This document shows positions 49,838-64,000 of a DNA stretch of 64,000 nucleotides, piece after piece. A program made the translations under genes and the position numbers. This DNA comes from Lichenostomus cassidix. Taxonomy: Eukaryota; Chordata; Aves; Passeriformes; Meliphagidae. Every line of letters starts with the position of its first letter. Within the stretch, counting starts at the first letter, position 1. The stretch spans positions 6,924,263 through 6,988,262 of the forward strand of contig CM039196.1 in the NCBI GenBank assembly GCA_008360975.2. Reading direction: 5' to 3'. Under the pieces are notes generated by a model, which was not told where the DNA came from, did not search any database, and saw only the letters and a program-made list of their open reading frames with translations.

Positions 49838-52800
49838 TCTACTGTGCAAAGATCAGAAAGTAGTTCCAGGGTGGCAAGACAATCTCCCTTTCTGTTTCTC
49901 CCAGTGGGGATAAGCCATCAGTGACTCTCCCCTTGCCTGTGCTGGCTGTGCAGGTGGAGCTGGATGGACAGAGCTGAGTCAGGCTGGAATGTGGCTGCAG
50001 GTCTAAGGGCACCATTAGCAGCTGCAGTCATGACACCGCAGTTTGTGTTTTTTAACCAACTTGGTTGTATCCATTTAAATTAACATTTAAGGTCAAACTT
50101 CTGCCTTTAGTGCAATAAAGAATTTAAGAGGTTTATTTAAATTTAAACGCCTCCACTGTCACTTTATACAGCTGGCTTCAAAGCATATTGACTTATATTG
50201 AACATAATCTTCTAGTGAGTTTTGTTTTTGCCGGGAGATACATGTTTCTTCCACTATCTTGTTTGTTTCTATTTTGTACTTTGTGAGTAATATTTGCAAT
50301 TACTTTTCTGCAGTACCGTGTTGGTAACAGCAGCAGGAAGCGATAGTTAGCTCAGCTGGAACATTTTGGCCTCTGGAGTTCTTGTTACTGCATTCAGAGT
50401 AAGAAATAACTGCCTGCTTATCTTTGTGGCATTTGGATACTCTCATTCCCTTTTTTGTTCGATTTTTCTTTATTGGTTCGACTTAAGACAGCTGGTAGGA
50501 ATAGTAAATCCAAGTTGATTGTAACAGATATTGTCTGACATTGGCATGTCTGTAACTTGGAAGATGAAAACAATGTGCAGTAAATATTTTGGACAAGCTG
50601 AAAGAAGTTGCTAAAATAATTCATAATTGTCCTGCCTGCTAGATGGATAAAGTCAAAATTATTTCCTTTTATTTGTGCACATTTTTGAAGAGCCTCAGAA
50701 TTGCTGTGATGGTGTACTGAGCTGTGTTTCTTCTCAGTGGTTTTTGTTGACATATTTCATGTTACCTGCAACTTCCATCAGTGCAGTCTTCCTGTGGAGA
50801 GCATGTCCTGTGGCAGTTGTGGGGCTGGGAGGGCTGTGCTCGGTTTGCACCTCAGCAACTGGTCTGCATTAAAGCACCTTGAAGACATATTAGTAGTATC
50901 AAAATAAAGGTGTTTAGCCTTTGTTTAAAATCCTGTCTCTCTGGAAGCAGGTTGCCTAATGAGTATGTTTTACTCATCTCATGGGGACAAACCCTGAGCT
51001 GTTAAATTTGTGGCAGCAAAACGAAACAATTTTTGAACCAAGTCATCATTTTCAGCATCAATTGAAGGTCATGCCCTTGTCAGCTGGCGTTGGTTCAGCA
51101 TAAGGTCCCAGTCAGAATTGGCTGCGTTATGCTTAGAGCTGCTCTTTGAGAGACCTTCACCCTTCACTCTGTTTGGAGCTGCTGCCATGGTGGATCTATT
51201 GAATATTTATAAGAGAGTTATTACAAGACTCCTTACTGCAGTCAGAATAGAGACTTGTTAGTTCTCGTCTGGCAGAATGAAGCTTGTTCAAGCTCATGAC
51301 AGACTCTGCGTCCATCATTTCTTCTCTGCTTACTGTTTTGTGTTAAGCCATGATACTGATTTTAGTTCGAAATACAACTCCACTCGTACTACTTCTGTAG
51401 TTTCAAGGTTGGCTTGGTTCCTGAGAAATTCAGACCTTCTGGGACCTGGAGTTTGGCAGACTAAACTTTTTAAACAAGGTTATGAGTAAAGGCTGGAAAG
51501 TTTGTTCTCTTGCTCTGCTGCTTGACTTGAGTAATGTTTTACTCAGCTGTAGTCCACAAAGATAGCCAAAATCACACTGAATCCATATCCCCAAAAAATT
51601 TGCAATTATAGGAATATTACATTGCAAAAAGTGAGGGATCTGTTTTCATAGTAGGTGATTGTTCTCATCAAGAATTTTTACGGTACACTTAAATTTCTCT
51701 TCCCATGAGCATCTTCAGATGCTGGAAAGAGATTAATTTTAAGTAAAATGTAAATTACCAGAATGTCAAACATACTTTTTGAGCAAAGTTGCTCATAAAA
51801 GAGAAAAAGTTATATATAAATGTAATTTATGGATAATTTCTTCCTGGTCTCTTCCTAGGTGTGACAGGCATGTGTAGGTAGCAGGGTATCCAGATTTGTA
51901 GCTCAAATGATATCTTGATTTATTGAAAACCGAAATCAGCTTGCTGTCAACTTCTGTTTTTCTGTTAAAATGGCTCATACAGGATTGCCATATCCATTTA
52001 AAAATAATTTTAGAAGTGCAGTTTAGGATTTGTTGCAATACTTTAAAACTTTTATCAAGCTACTAGATTTTTTAATATCTAGTATTACCCTGCTGATGTC
52101 TGTTTAATATTGTTTCTGATTATTATAACTGCATTTCTTTTGGATTAGAGGAAATTGTGTGTTCAAATTTTATTCTTTGGAAAAATGTTTTTTGAAAGGC
52201 AAACATTGGCAAGATTTTGCTTCTGACCTCTGGATTGAATTGCTCATCAGGCAGAGTCTGAATTGCTATTAAAAATGAAACTTTTGAGGAAAATTCTTGC
52301 CTGAGGTTGAATTTGTACTGATTCAACACATTTTTTATGATTATACCATCTCCCTCTGTGCTGTTTCTGGAACAACGTGACCCTTTTAATGAATTTTATG
52401 TTGTCACAAACTGAATTTCCGTGTACGTGCTCTACTTGCTTGTGTTTTTCGCATTTGTGATGTGATTCCGCCTTTGTTCTGCAGCACTTAAAAGCATTTA
52501 CTTATCAGAGTTGAAGATAAATAAAGCATCCTGTTTAGTAATTAGCTAAATTTTCATTGTATCATCCTAAATCACTGGAATTACTGTATTGAGACATACT
52601 GTTGTCTTACAACTTGTAAATTATGAAATGAAACATCAAATTTACCATGGAAGGTGAGACACCTGGGGAGAATATGTGGATTTTGGGAGGCAGCCAAATG
52701 CTGATTTGCTTACAAGAATTGGGGGACAAACCCCAAAGTCTTCCTTTATAAAAGCTGTCTGCAGGTAGTTGTGTAGAGGAATCTGAGATGTAAAGTTTTT

Positions 52801-55800
52801 AAGATTTTAGAGTAAAATTTATGCTCTCCTGCAAGTCCCAGTGCTGCTTGCTCATAGTGTTCTACATAGAAGGTGTGACTTTCAGCTTGCAGTGTACGTA
52901 TGGAATTGTGTGTATTTCTAGCTTGGAAAGAAAAGCAGACAAAACAGTAGGAGACTTATGGCTTTTGGAGTTAAATACAAAGAAAAAAATTGATCAAAAC
53001 ACGGTAAAATGTAGCCCAAGAAAGTGTTTGTTTCTTGGGAATTACTGTTAACTTGATCTGAAAAGTGCTTCTGTTTCCTGAAAAGTGTTTCCTGTTTCCA
53101 AACATTCATATGTGTTTGTTTTCTGTGGAAAATATTCTTTTGTGTATGTAACAAGTGTTAGGTCAGTGAAATCAGGTGTATGATCCAGGAAAAAATAAAT
53201 TTCAGCAAAGAGAAAATAAGGACAAGCATCTTGGCTATTTTTGCATCTCATTACAGTACCCTTAAAACAAGTGATTTTTGGATTTTATGACCTAGAGATT
53301 TCAGTAGAAACTTTTCCACATACTAGAGAGTTCAAACCAGATAGAAGTTTCAGCCTTGACATTTGATTTCAGGAAGTAGGAGCTCTGGAGACTGACAAAA
53401 GTCTTGACTTAGGCTGTTTAGAACTAGGGATAGCAGTGCAGTTTTGGCAGGTGTTTGGGCTGTGAACTGAATGTATATGGAGTTGTCTCATTACTCAGGT
53501 CAACAAGCCATTAGTCACACAAGTTACAGAGTTTATTCAGAGTTTCATCAGCCTCTTGTGTTTTCCAGGGATATCCATAACTGAGTTGTGCTTTATGAAC
53601 AAGGGGAGGGACCTAACAACTCGCCTGAAAGGGTGGTAAGAGTTGGCAAAATTTCTTACATGTATTTGTATTTCTTTCATTATTAAATGTGCTCGTGTGT
53701 ATGAACTCTAGAAAGCAAAATTGCCTGAGACAGTAAATTGAAAGGCAGATGAAAAAAGTAACAGTTGCACAGTTGACATTCTTTAGCCAACAATAAAGTA
53801 ATGAAAGACTAAATTTGTTTTATAGTAATAGCCTGAAGTGACCTTTCTGTCATACAGAAGGGCTTTTGAGCTGAATATGGCTAAAATATGCAAGAGTTTG
53901 AATTAGCCTGCTTGGAATACCGTCACCATATAAAAACAGATGTCTGCTATAATCAAAATGTAGAATAATCAACTACATATACTGTAGCTAATAATAAAGC
54001 TTCCAAAACTTATAAATGGGCCTTTTCAAGTTGTTTTGTTCTGCTGCTGTCTGGCTTTTAGACAAGAGGTGAACTGGCTTCCCACCTCCTGGCTGCCCTT
54101 CTTCAGTGCCTCAGTTTTGTGTTCAGCTGTACAGACATTGCATTTGGGGTTGTTCTCAGAGCTCTCTGTACAGAAATCTGTGGCACATGAACGTTGCACA
54201 CTTACAAACTCAGTGGCTCCCTATGGGTGTGGTGGGATGTGGGCCTTGCTGCAGCAGAACCTCCCTGTGAGGGGCCCTTGTCAGAACAGTATAGTCTATG
54301 CAGTCAAAGACCAAGCAGTTTATTAATTTGTATGATTTTCACTGATCTGGGAAGTCATTCCTGAGACCTAACCAGGCAGAAGTTTTTTTGCACAAGGAAA
54401 AGTCATTTACATTGGGATAAAGGGGCATAATTAAAAAAACCTGGTCTCTTAAATGACTAAAACCAGAAGATAGCCGTACTTGCTAAATGAATAAAATTGA
54501 CTGAATAATTCGAACTTTAAAAAGCTTTCATTTCTTTTTATTAGTCTCCTTTTAAATTTGTTTTAGGGAAAGTAGATTTTTGGGTAAAAGATGGGAATAC
54601 ACTTTACACAGTACAGGCAAAACTGAAAGCTACTGCTTCTGAATATCCTAAGCAATATAGAAGAGGGGGGAGATTTCTTAGGGGATTTTTCACTATAATA
54701 GTCAGCCTGAGGTGAAATTTGTAGTATTTAGAGCAGAGAAAAATGATTGTAGGGGTGAAAGGGAATAAATTCACAGGAATAGAAGGTGTTATCTCTTACC
54801 AAACAGCCTCACTACTCATTCAAAATTAGGTAAAAAGGTGGCAGGCAATCAAATTAAACGCTGTTTGTGGAGACATGACAGACGTGTATCTGTTGTTATT
54901 CTGCAATATATTTGTGAAGGAAAGGAATGTACCACTTTGAAATCTTTCTGCTTTTTCCACACTGAAGAAGCAGTACTAATTGTGCTATCATTACCAAAGG
55001 GCTTTTTTACAAAGTTCATGCCTAAGACTGATTTCTTGTTTCAGAAGCGAGGTATTCTCTGTATTCCTTTTAAAGAGTATGTCACCCTTAATCAGGAGGG
55101 CCATACATTTTCAGAATGACGGTGCTTTCAATTTATTGCTTGTCAGCCCTAAAGAATGCTAGTCATTTTCTTTACAAGTGCAACTCATTGAGTGAGACTG
55201 CTAACTTATAAAGCAATTTTAGGTTTATTGTGATTGGTTATTGGTTTGTGGCTTTTAATGATGAGATTGAATTGCATTTTTGTGCAATAGACATTGTGGT
55301 GGAAAATCTGAAAAGCTGGAGCCATTTGGAACTGCTCTTAACTCCCACTGAGGTCAGCAGTAGCATTTCTGTGGCTTTCAGTGGGAGTAACATTACACTG
55401 TCTGAATGTGAAGACTTTTCTTTCAAAAAACACTTATAATAGTCTGCTTTAGTTAGGGTTACATGAAAACTAAGTAACTATTGTACTACTTGTTTATGGA
55501 AAAAAAAGGTATTTCCTAAGTAGGAGAAAGAAGTTGTAACCATTTCTGTTGTGCCAGCATATTGGTGTTTTTAATACCTACAGCTCTGAAAGTCATTACA
55601 CCACAAAAATTGGTTATCTAGAACTATTTTGATTATATCCTCCAGTGTGTTTTATTGTATTGTCTGTAGGAGTAGGTCTGAATAGACAGTGCCTTCTCAG
55701 AAGGCGGGGAGTGTTGCAGGATGAATACTTATTGGAGTAGGGGTAGACATGGCTAAATTCTGCCTTTAAAAGTATTATTGCTCATGTAAACAGGGAATCT

Positions 55801-58800
55801 GGATTGGAGAGGAAGCGTATTATCTCCTGAATACATGTAGTTTTCAAAACTGCATAATAGCTCTCAGCTTTTATTAAAATATTAATTATTGTTAATGGCA
55901 TTTTCAGGGACATCATTTAAGAAAAAGGTTATTTTTTACAAAGGTGAACATTTCAAAAAGTGAGGTGCTATATTTGCTATGCAATAACTGTCATAAGATT
56001 TTTTTTTTAAGCCCCTCTATGAAGTTACTATTACATGTGAATTTGGCATAAAAGCTTCTAGCCCATGGTCGCCCAGAAATTATTTGTGTAACATTCAAAA
56101 TGAGTGCCTTTTCAGCAATTAATACTAGTCATTTCCAGAACTGTAGTTGTGTGATTTAAATGGTCAGTTTTGCTTGTAATGAACAAAATGGACTTGATTT
56201 GAAATGTGTTCCAGGCTGCCAGATTTCAGACCTCAGCCATCCAGAATGGGTGTTTTTAAGCTGTTAGGAATATTTTTCTCCCTTGCAATTAATTTTCTTT
56301 TTCTAATTCATTGCTTGTAGATTTATGGCTACTTATTTTGGATTTCTCCCATATTTTCTGGAATGATCAACAGTGATGAATTAATCTTAATTGATGGATT
56401 ACTATACATTAATCAAACTCTTACTTAATGTGCTTGATATTTCTTGTGAGTAAGCTGTTTTTTTAAAACATTGTCTGTAGTTAAGTTTATTAAATTAAGA
56501 CTTGGGCATGTAAGAGTCTTTGTCACATATGGGAGGCACAAGATATGACCCAAATACTCAAATTTCCCAAAGATAGCATTTTTTTATAAGCATTTACAGC
56601 ACAAACAAATCTGAACTAAGTAATTTTAGAAAGGAATTTCCCCTCCATGTAGTGTACATTACATGTAGATGTTAATTAGGGATTTTTCATCTGTAGCACT
56701 TGGAAATTATTTTTTTCTGGTTTATCTGATGCCAAGTCTATTTATCTCGAATGGGAAGTTTTGCTATTGTCTGTGCATGACATGGTTTACAAACGAAGTC
56801 TGATGACTTTGTCTTGTGTGCTTGAGAATTTATGTCTACATGATTATCTCAAGCTAATGATCATACAAGCCTTCCAGAATTGCTGCTAAGTCCTAATTTT
56901 GCTTTCATTGTTGTCCACACAATTGTAGTGCCTTTGGTGGTGTTGAACAGATTCAAAGAAGAATGTTGGATTCTTACATACAGTATGCATTGATCTTAAT
57001 TCTTGTATTTATTGATGGAAATTTGGAATCGCTTAATTTAAAATGGTGACTTGATTGAAAGGGTAGGGATTTTGCCCTGTTTGTGCTTTGACTCATCATG
57101 GTTTATTGATGGCAGCCAGAGAGTTGAGCTCCTTCAGTCAACCCAGGTGAGGTCTGGATGATCTGGATGATCCCTGTGATGTTGGAGTTGCTCCCATACA
57201 TCTTCAGGTCTTCTCTTAACAAAGATGACAGCAACAGGAGCAAGCCTGGTACTTTGCAGCAGTGGTGTGACAGGCTGTGGCTGTTTATTTTCCTCCAGTT
57301 CACTGCACAGCTACACAGCGCTAACAGAAGATAGGTTGTATTGCTATAAATAGTATTTTATGGTTTGATCAGGTATGGTTTAATAAATTATAATTTACTT
57401 TAGGGAGCATCAGAGGTACTGGAATACTGATTTCTTAAACAGGCAGATTTTTTAGTGGGGTGTCTACTTAGCTTTTGCAAAATTACTTGCCTATCTGAAG
57501 TAGAATTTCATTGAATTGTCTGGCTAAGGTTGGCCTTAAAATTCTGTATGATACATCATTGTGTGCTGCCGTGCTTTCTGCTTCATGGCTTGGAGAAAAC
57601 CTGCTTCATCTGAAATGCATTAGTATTCAAAACTTGGATGTTTTCCTGGACTCAAAGGACTGATAATCTGTATTTGGGGTATGCATGTGGAAACATGCTA
57701 ATGTACACCTATCAATCGAGCTGTACATCTTTGCACACATTAGTATTGAAAACAAATATGTAACTTCTGATCCTTGAGATCTAACTGCCAGTGTTTCTAT
57801 TCTGGTCAAATGTGCAATGCAACTCCTCTGGCATATCTTTGCTGGCATATTCCCAGATGCCATACCAAATATCCCTGTATGGATCCAACGAGGAAATTAA
57901 AAGTTTAGAATTTAATCTGTGCTTTCACAGCAAGAGTCATGGTAGGCCTTCTTAATATTCATTCAGTGTTCTTGCAAACATCTCTGGCAATAGTGGAGTA
58001 AGATGGGCATGGTCTATTAAAACTACAGTGAATAAAACTTTAAGACCCAATCTCTTGATTCACATTTCTAACAGCAACACCTCTATAGAACTGACAAGAC
58101 GTAAATATTAGACAAATTTTCTCCTTTTATTTGGATTCATTAAAGGCCTTTCCAAGTGACTTTGCTGTAGAAACTTGTTGCAAATTTTCAGTAAGAATTT
58201 TGTAAGACTTTTTATATTGCACAACTTAAATAGTCTTCTTGTTAAAAAACCTTATGACTTTGTTGAATTTTGAAGTAGATTAAATACCTTAAAATACCTG
58301 CACACTGAAGTCAAGTGCGTTTAGACTCTAATAAAACAGTCTCCTTTGCATTTTAGATTTAAAGTTGAATTTTTCCTCCATCTGGAGGGTTATGCATGAG
58401 CAACTGCAGAGATGCACCGTCCCATGAGAGTTCTGGCAGGGATTGTTTCCCTGGAACAGTGCATTCAGAAACAGAAGGGAAACGTGCCCTGATCTGTCTC
58501 AGAAGCTAAAAGCATTGCTTGTTCCTCCTCTCGTTCCTGACTGGAATTCCAGTAATTGTTGAAGCTTTAGTGTCGCCCACATCAGTAGAAAGGGAGACTT
58601 TGTCTCTTGCCACTGCTCCTTACCATTTCCAAGATGGATCTTGGGCATTTTTGACTGGGGATATAAGGGCATATTTATCTCATTAAAATGATCATTATCA
58701 TATCCTTTCGTTGACATTATCTTCAGCATGTTCTTTCTTCTAATTAAATTGTAGCCTATTGTATGGTAATTCTTTTGGTTTCCTGAAGTGTTTCTTCTCC

Positions 58801-61800
58801 TTAAGATATCTGTACAGAATCAGAACTGACAGCTGACAGAAGACTGACTTCATAATGCTGTAATGAATCTCAGTACTTCTTGTTTTGAGTGTTTCTTCTC
58901 CTGGCACTAGGCATTTGTGAAAATATTTGCTGGGGTTTTTTTTTTCACGTTTTTCTATGTACATGTATAGGATGATATTTTGGCACAAAGATGTAACACT
59001 TCATTTGGTGACAAAGATAAAATCTTCAGCATTCTTGGAGGAAGTTTGTATTTGTTTGATAGTTACATGCCATTCTCAGGGTATTTATAGATACGGGGGG
59101 CAGCACAAAGATTAGATGCTTTCCAGCATGTGTTAATGCAGTATTATATCTTTCAAGAAGATTTTTTAAATGGAGCTGGGTTTAGAAGTATGTTTGAAAA
59201 CAGCCTTGTCACACATGTCATCAAGGTCAGAAGGGAGAGAAAGCAGATGTTTCAACATTCCAACTAAGTTTTGTGAAAGGACTGCAGAATGGTAGTGTTT
59301 GCTAACCAGTGAACTAATGTCTTTGTGCCTCTCGAACAGTCCTGCAGTGGAGGTGATGCAGTTTATCCTGTTGCATGAAATTTTTAGCTCACAGTGCTTG
59401 GGACTTGAAGGTTAAACTTTAAGGTGATGTAGTTGATAAAAACCACTGATTGATTGTGAACCCAAAGTGGTGTCAGATGAAAGCCTGGAGTGCACAGTGT
59501 GGGAAAATCCTCAGATAAGGTCAGGAGTGTGGTGTCTGTACTTGGCAATCCTCTAATTGTTGATGTAGTGGAGAACAGAGGTTAATTTGTGCTCTTTATA
59601 GACAGTGGAGGCCCTTTTGGCATTTTTATTGTGGTTCTCTACCATCACTTCTGGGGAAATGTGAACAGTTGCTTCCATGTTGTAGCAGCTCAGTGGTGGT
59701 GAATACAGCTCATTCCTTGGAGTGCTGCTTTAGAACCTTTTAATTTCAAATAAACATCCAATTGAAAACCACTTTGCTCAGCACTGGACCTGATTAACAC
59801 TATCATTATATGTTTCTGCATTTAGTAATTTAAGCTTATTACTTACCGTTTTGGGAAGCTGACATGCATGTTGGTAGCATTCAGTTGGTAATTAAAAACC
59901 ACATGAATAAGCAAACATCAGTTAGACTAATATTATTCCCCCAGACCTGGAGGTGTGCAGCCTCTGCTCATCAAAAGCAGACTTTCTGTAATACCCTTTG
60001 TGTGCCAATAACATTGGAGGACAATGCTGGTTTGTTTTATTTTTTAACCTAAATTCTGTTGATTTATTGGATTTATTCCAGACTTGAACCACTGTAGAAG
60101 CATACTACTGCTGTGTAAATGCTTTCTGCCAGCAGGTGGAAATATATATACAACTCATCCTTTGACTTATGTCTGTCTTTTACTGGCTGATGGGTCTCTC
60201 CTAATTACTGAAGCAGCAGGTTTGTAAAAATCTTACTTAAAATGTCAACATAATGGATCTTACTATGCCAAAACTTGCAAGTTCTTCTCTTTAACAGAAA
60301 CTGGAGAGTCCAGACTTTCTGAAAGACAGGAATACTGGAAAAATGTTCTGTAATACCCACTACAGGTAATTAATAGCTGTCGACTGTGGCTAAGATGTCT
60401 ATAGTATATTTCTGGAATGATTTTCTGTGGAAAGGATTTCCTCAGTTCACCTTGGAACTGCTGTATTGCAGTAAATATAGCTGTGGTATAGTACTAAGCA
60501 CGTGTAAGCATGGTCTTTGCTAGTGAGTTTGTAGTTAACACAAAGCTTCTCTGGCTTTCCATGGCAATCTTTGGAAATCAGAACTAGTCATGCTATTTTG
60601 GCACAGTAGGACATTTAGTTGAAAATAACATCGCAGAAGTAATTTTTACTGTTAGAGTTTACATAAGATCTGAATTAGATCCTAGCTTTGTATTTGAGAT
60701 TGAAGTTTTGTACTATTGCCATTACTGTATGAATATTAAATTGTAAAGAATTGCTATTATTTATGCCATTTCAGTGGAAAGTCAGACTTTCAGGTCCAGC
60801 AGAGTTGTGGGATAATAAGCTTGACAAGGCAGTAGGTGAGATATCGTAGATCCACTTTTTAAGTACTAAAAGACTGAGGAAGACTGTATTTAAGTCAAGA
60901 GAATGAGAAGACATCTTAGAGGCATTCATACTTGATGTTCAGAAGGCAAACTCTAGAAAGGAATTTGGAAGGCTTTGAAGTCTGTAGCTGGATGATGGTG
61001 GAAGCAAGGGATGGAACAGTACACGTCTAGAGTTACAAAATGGCTAAAAAGGCTGTTTATTAAAAGTGGTGACATTTGCAGTGCAGCATTCAGTTGGTGT
61101 TAAAGCTATATCAAAGGAAACTAAATAAGAAAACCCATGGAATTTTGAAGATACCATTCTGCATTTCTTTATTGTCTCTAATCCCACCCAGAGGTGAATT
61201 CTGAAATCTGGCAGAGTTTGCAAGTAGAGATACTGTGTTAGGCAACTTACAGGCTGAGCAAGCAAATGACTGCCTGTACTCAGTGGTGTGCATGATTTTT
61301 CAGGGCTGGAAGGAAAGAGTTCCAGACAAACTTAGAGCTTGTGGGAAAAAGGTCTTCACTCACAATGGAATTTGTCAAGCAGACATAGATATGCCGTGGA
61401 ATTTTTCACACTTGCTAATGGCTAATGGACTGTCTGGCAGCTCAGTGGAAGTACGAAAACTCTTGCCTCCCTTTTTTCTGTATAGCACCACACGAGGCAA
61501 AGTCATTGCTGCATCATCCAGTGCTTTTGGGGTGTTACACTGAGAGCTGATCACACCCTGATGCTTGTGAGAACAGGCATAACACTATTCTTTTTTGATT
61601 ATTTATTTTCCACTCTTCTTTCCTGCTTGATTAATATTGCAGCTATTTTTGCTTGTAACACAGAATTATTTCTCTGTACAGTTCTCATTGAGAGATCCAG
61701 AGGGCTTCTTTTCTAGTATACCACAATTAAATAGGAAAAGGTTATCTAGCCTTTCTGAGAACTCATTTGAAAGAAAGTAATAAGAATATTTTCTCCTTTT

Positions 61801-64000
61801 TTTTTTTTTTTTCCCTGAATAATAACATGCAGAGATTACATTTTGCATCTTGGTCCAAATTCCAATCAGTTCTTTTTATTTCTGTATGTAATGTAATTCC
61901 TTGGCATTTGAAGACGATGGCACTGGAAAACAGTGCATATGGGTTGGGTCTTTTTCTTTCCATAAGCAAGTTATTTTGATGTAATGAATAAAAGCCCATC
62001 CTCTGTCAGAAAGAGTTATCAAGTGTGAATAAAGTAACCAGATTGTATTAAAGTCTGTGACTAAAATGGTAAATGTTAATATGATTCATTCAAAACTGTA
62101 GGTATAAAATACAGTAGATAAATTTTTATTTTGGTCCACTAAAGTCAAGTTAATTGGAAGAAGGGCAGTGCAGGAGTGAGTGGCATTTTGTATTGTCATG
62201 TTGTGACCACAGGGTGTTTCAGAATAGTTTGAGTTTGTTAAAAGGCAAATTTTGCTGGAAGGGATAAATGCAGGATTGTGTTTTGTCAATTTCTAATAGG
62301 AATGGAATTTCATTAGCACTACTATTCATTTGTGTTGTGGGAGGAAGAGTAAAATAGATTCTCATTGACTTAAAATGTCACTGTCAATTCTAGCTGCTGG
62401 AATTCTCTGCAGTTTGTTGGCTGAATATAGGAAAGAAAATAGGACTATGGGTCAGCCCTGTTCACTCTAATTAGGATCCTTGAGTTTTTGTGTGGGCTTT
62501 TACATTTGTGGGTTTTTGTTGTTGTAGTTGTGTAACATTGTGCTTTTGTCTTTTCTTCTAACACCCACGCACTTTGCTTTCTGATAGTGCTTCATATTTA
62601 TTTTTGTAATGCAGACTGTCCTCTTGATTGCAGAAGTATAATTTGTTGTGCCTATACTTCATACCTTTCTGTTCCTGATCTCTTGGAAAGTCCTTGATGT
62701 TTCTTTGCTTGGTCTATCCAACATAATATATATACATGATTTTCTTGTCCAACTGCTGACAGTCCTTTCTTCAGCATTTTTCTCAAACTTGTGTTTATCT
62801 TCTCCTTCAAAGAGCTGTACAACAAGTCTATGTATCCCTGTTTCACTCTTCACATTCATTCTTCTGCCTTTCTGAGCTGTGTTCTTGTCACAAATTTCAG
62901 TATACTCCTTATATGGTAGCCTTTGAAATAAAAGTCTGCATAGTGACAGAAAGATACATGTGATTAGTTTTTGCTTTGACTTAAACAGAAGAATTTCCAT
63001 CTCTGCCAGTTTCAAACACATAGACTTGCAAGCTGGCTACTAAATCCTAAGCTTCTTGTTATGAGGGTTTTTATCCTTTTTTGTTTTAGTATAAATACTT
63101 AGTAAAGATTACTGGAAAATTCTGCACTCCCTGCTCAAAATGTCAGATGATATTGATATGGAATTTCCTGCTAGTTGTTATGAGCAGCCTTCGAATTATG
63201 TCTGTCATGAAATTCTGCATTAGTGTTCAGTGAAGTGACTGGAAAACAAAGCAAATGAACTCAGAAATACCTGTTGTTAATCTCACATTCAGAAGTATCA
63301 CATTAGCTGAAAATCACTTCAGCCTCCTGTGACTCTTTGGCCCAGCAACTTGGAAAGATAAAGTGTCATTCTCCTGCAATCGTTTTCTATATTTTAAAAA
63401 AGAAAATTGTGTGAGGAAAGGCTTTAATTTATAGATCATCAGTCTCCCCATCAAAATTTGTAATAAAACTGCATTATTTTTTCCTGATTGTTTTTATGCT
63501 TGCAGAATAAATGCCTAAATTTCTTCTTTCAGTAACCCCAAAGGCAATTGTATTACCTGGAAAGGTTGCATTGCGTGTTCTCTGATACATTTAAAGTTAC
63601 TATTAATCAGGTATTGAAGACCTCATCTTTACAGGTCTTTGAGGAAAAATTAGGTGTCCCTGCAAACACTTGGGGACTTCCTCCTTGGTTCAGAAAGAAA
63701 AGTTTCATGTTTTTATAGGAGTAGTTGTTAATGGCAGCATATGTTAGACATAAACAATTACAAATTCAAGTACTGTTAATCCCATACAACTGTTCTGTAG
63801 TAGGTAGTCTAGCACTCCCTGTTTTAAATATGGCTTTAGTTGAACTACTGCTTCTCAAAATATTTCCACTTATCTCTGAAGTCGTAATTATGGTATTCAT
63901 CATATTTGAATATAATTGCTGCACTTTGCATTCTGTTCAAGTCATAGGACTTCAGTAAGGAATTAATTTCAGCTATTGCTTTCTTGCCTATTGGAATCTG
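49838..64000 (+). other. Non-coding region, probable first intron of ARVCF (part 2)
   Basis: AT-rich sequence to the window edge. I looked for the conserved ARVCF N-terminus (beginning MEDCNVHSAASILASVKEQE in human) and did not find it in the reading frames available. No other exon, RNA gene or repeat is recognised. An imperfect 20/21-base direct repeat lies at 53058-53098. Confidence 0.4.

Noticed and set aside
61235..61543. 102-codon plus-strand frame near 61.4 kb, considered as an ARVCF or other exon
   Set aside because: The translation matches nothing in the ARVCF N-terminus or any family I know, and it has no convincing splice-site pair.

Overview
The window is nuclear DNA of a vertebrate, most likely a bird. 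Coding sequence is split into short exons with consensus splice sites. Long introns at roughly 35-40% GC alternate with three sharp CpG islands. Two truncated CR1-type LINE 3' ends (about 35.2 kb and 49.6 kb) point to a sauropsid, and their low density suits a bird. All sequence comparisons here are from memory; no search was run.

The locus is the counterpart of human 22q11.21 (ARVCF - TANGO2 - DGCR8). From left to right: (1) 1-7.3 kb, minus strand, is the 5' part of DGCR8: a CpG-island first exon (about 7.17-7.29 kb), a 5-kb intron, a large exon with the start codon (982-1981) and the next coding exon (394-556). The rest of the gene lies beyond the left edge. (2) 7.6-12.7 kb is AT-rich sequence between genes. 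(3) 12.7-34.9 kb, minus strand, is the whole TANGO2 gene: a CpG-island first exon, a start-codon exon at 30150-30271 and seven further coding exons that join to an intact 276-residue protein. (4) 35-37.7 kb is a spacer with a CR1 fragment. (5) 37.8-39.15 kb is a third CpG island with plus-strand splice-donor candidates. By gene order it should be the ARVCF promoter, but no ARVCF coding exon is visible. (6) 39.2-64 kb is non-coding, consistent with a very long first intron.

The most notable content is in the DGCR8 leader and first coding exon. Two RNA hairpins correspond to the human microRNA loci mir-3618 (5' UTR) and mir-1306 (coding sequence). In mammals the Microprocessor (Drosha-DGCR8) cuts its own DGCR8 mRNA at these hairpins, which is negative feedback. 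Both mature 1306 arms match the human sequences I remember with no change, so coding, RNA structure and possible microRNA function share the same bases. I found no convincing novel system. Remaining oddities are a 194-codon antisense reading frame in TANGO2 intron 5, a tandem duplication at the TANGO2 promoter, triple CCAAT arrays in two islands, a possible solo LTR in DGCR8 intron 1 and an apparent lack of a mir-185 hairpin in TANGO2.
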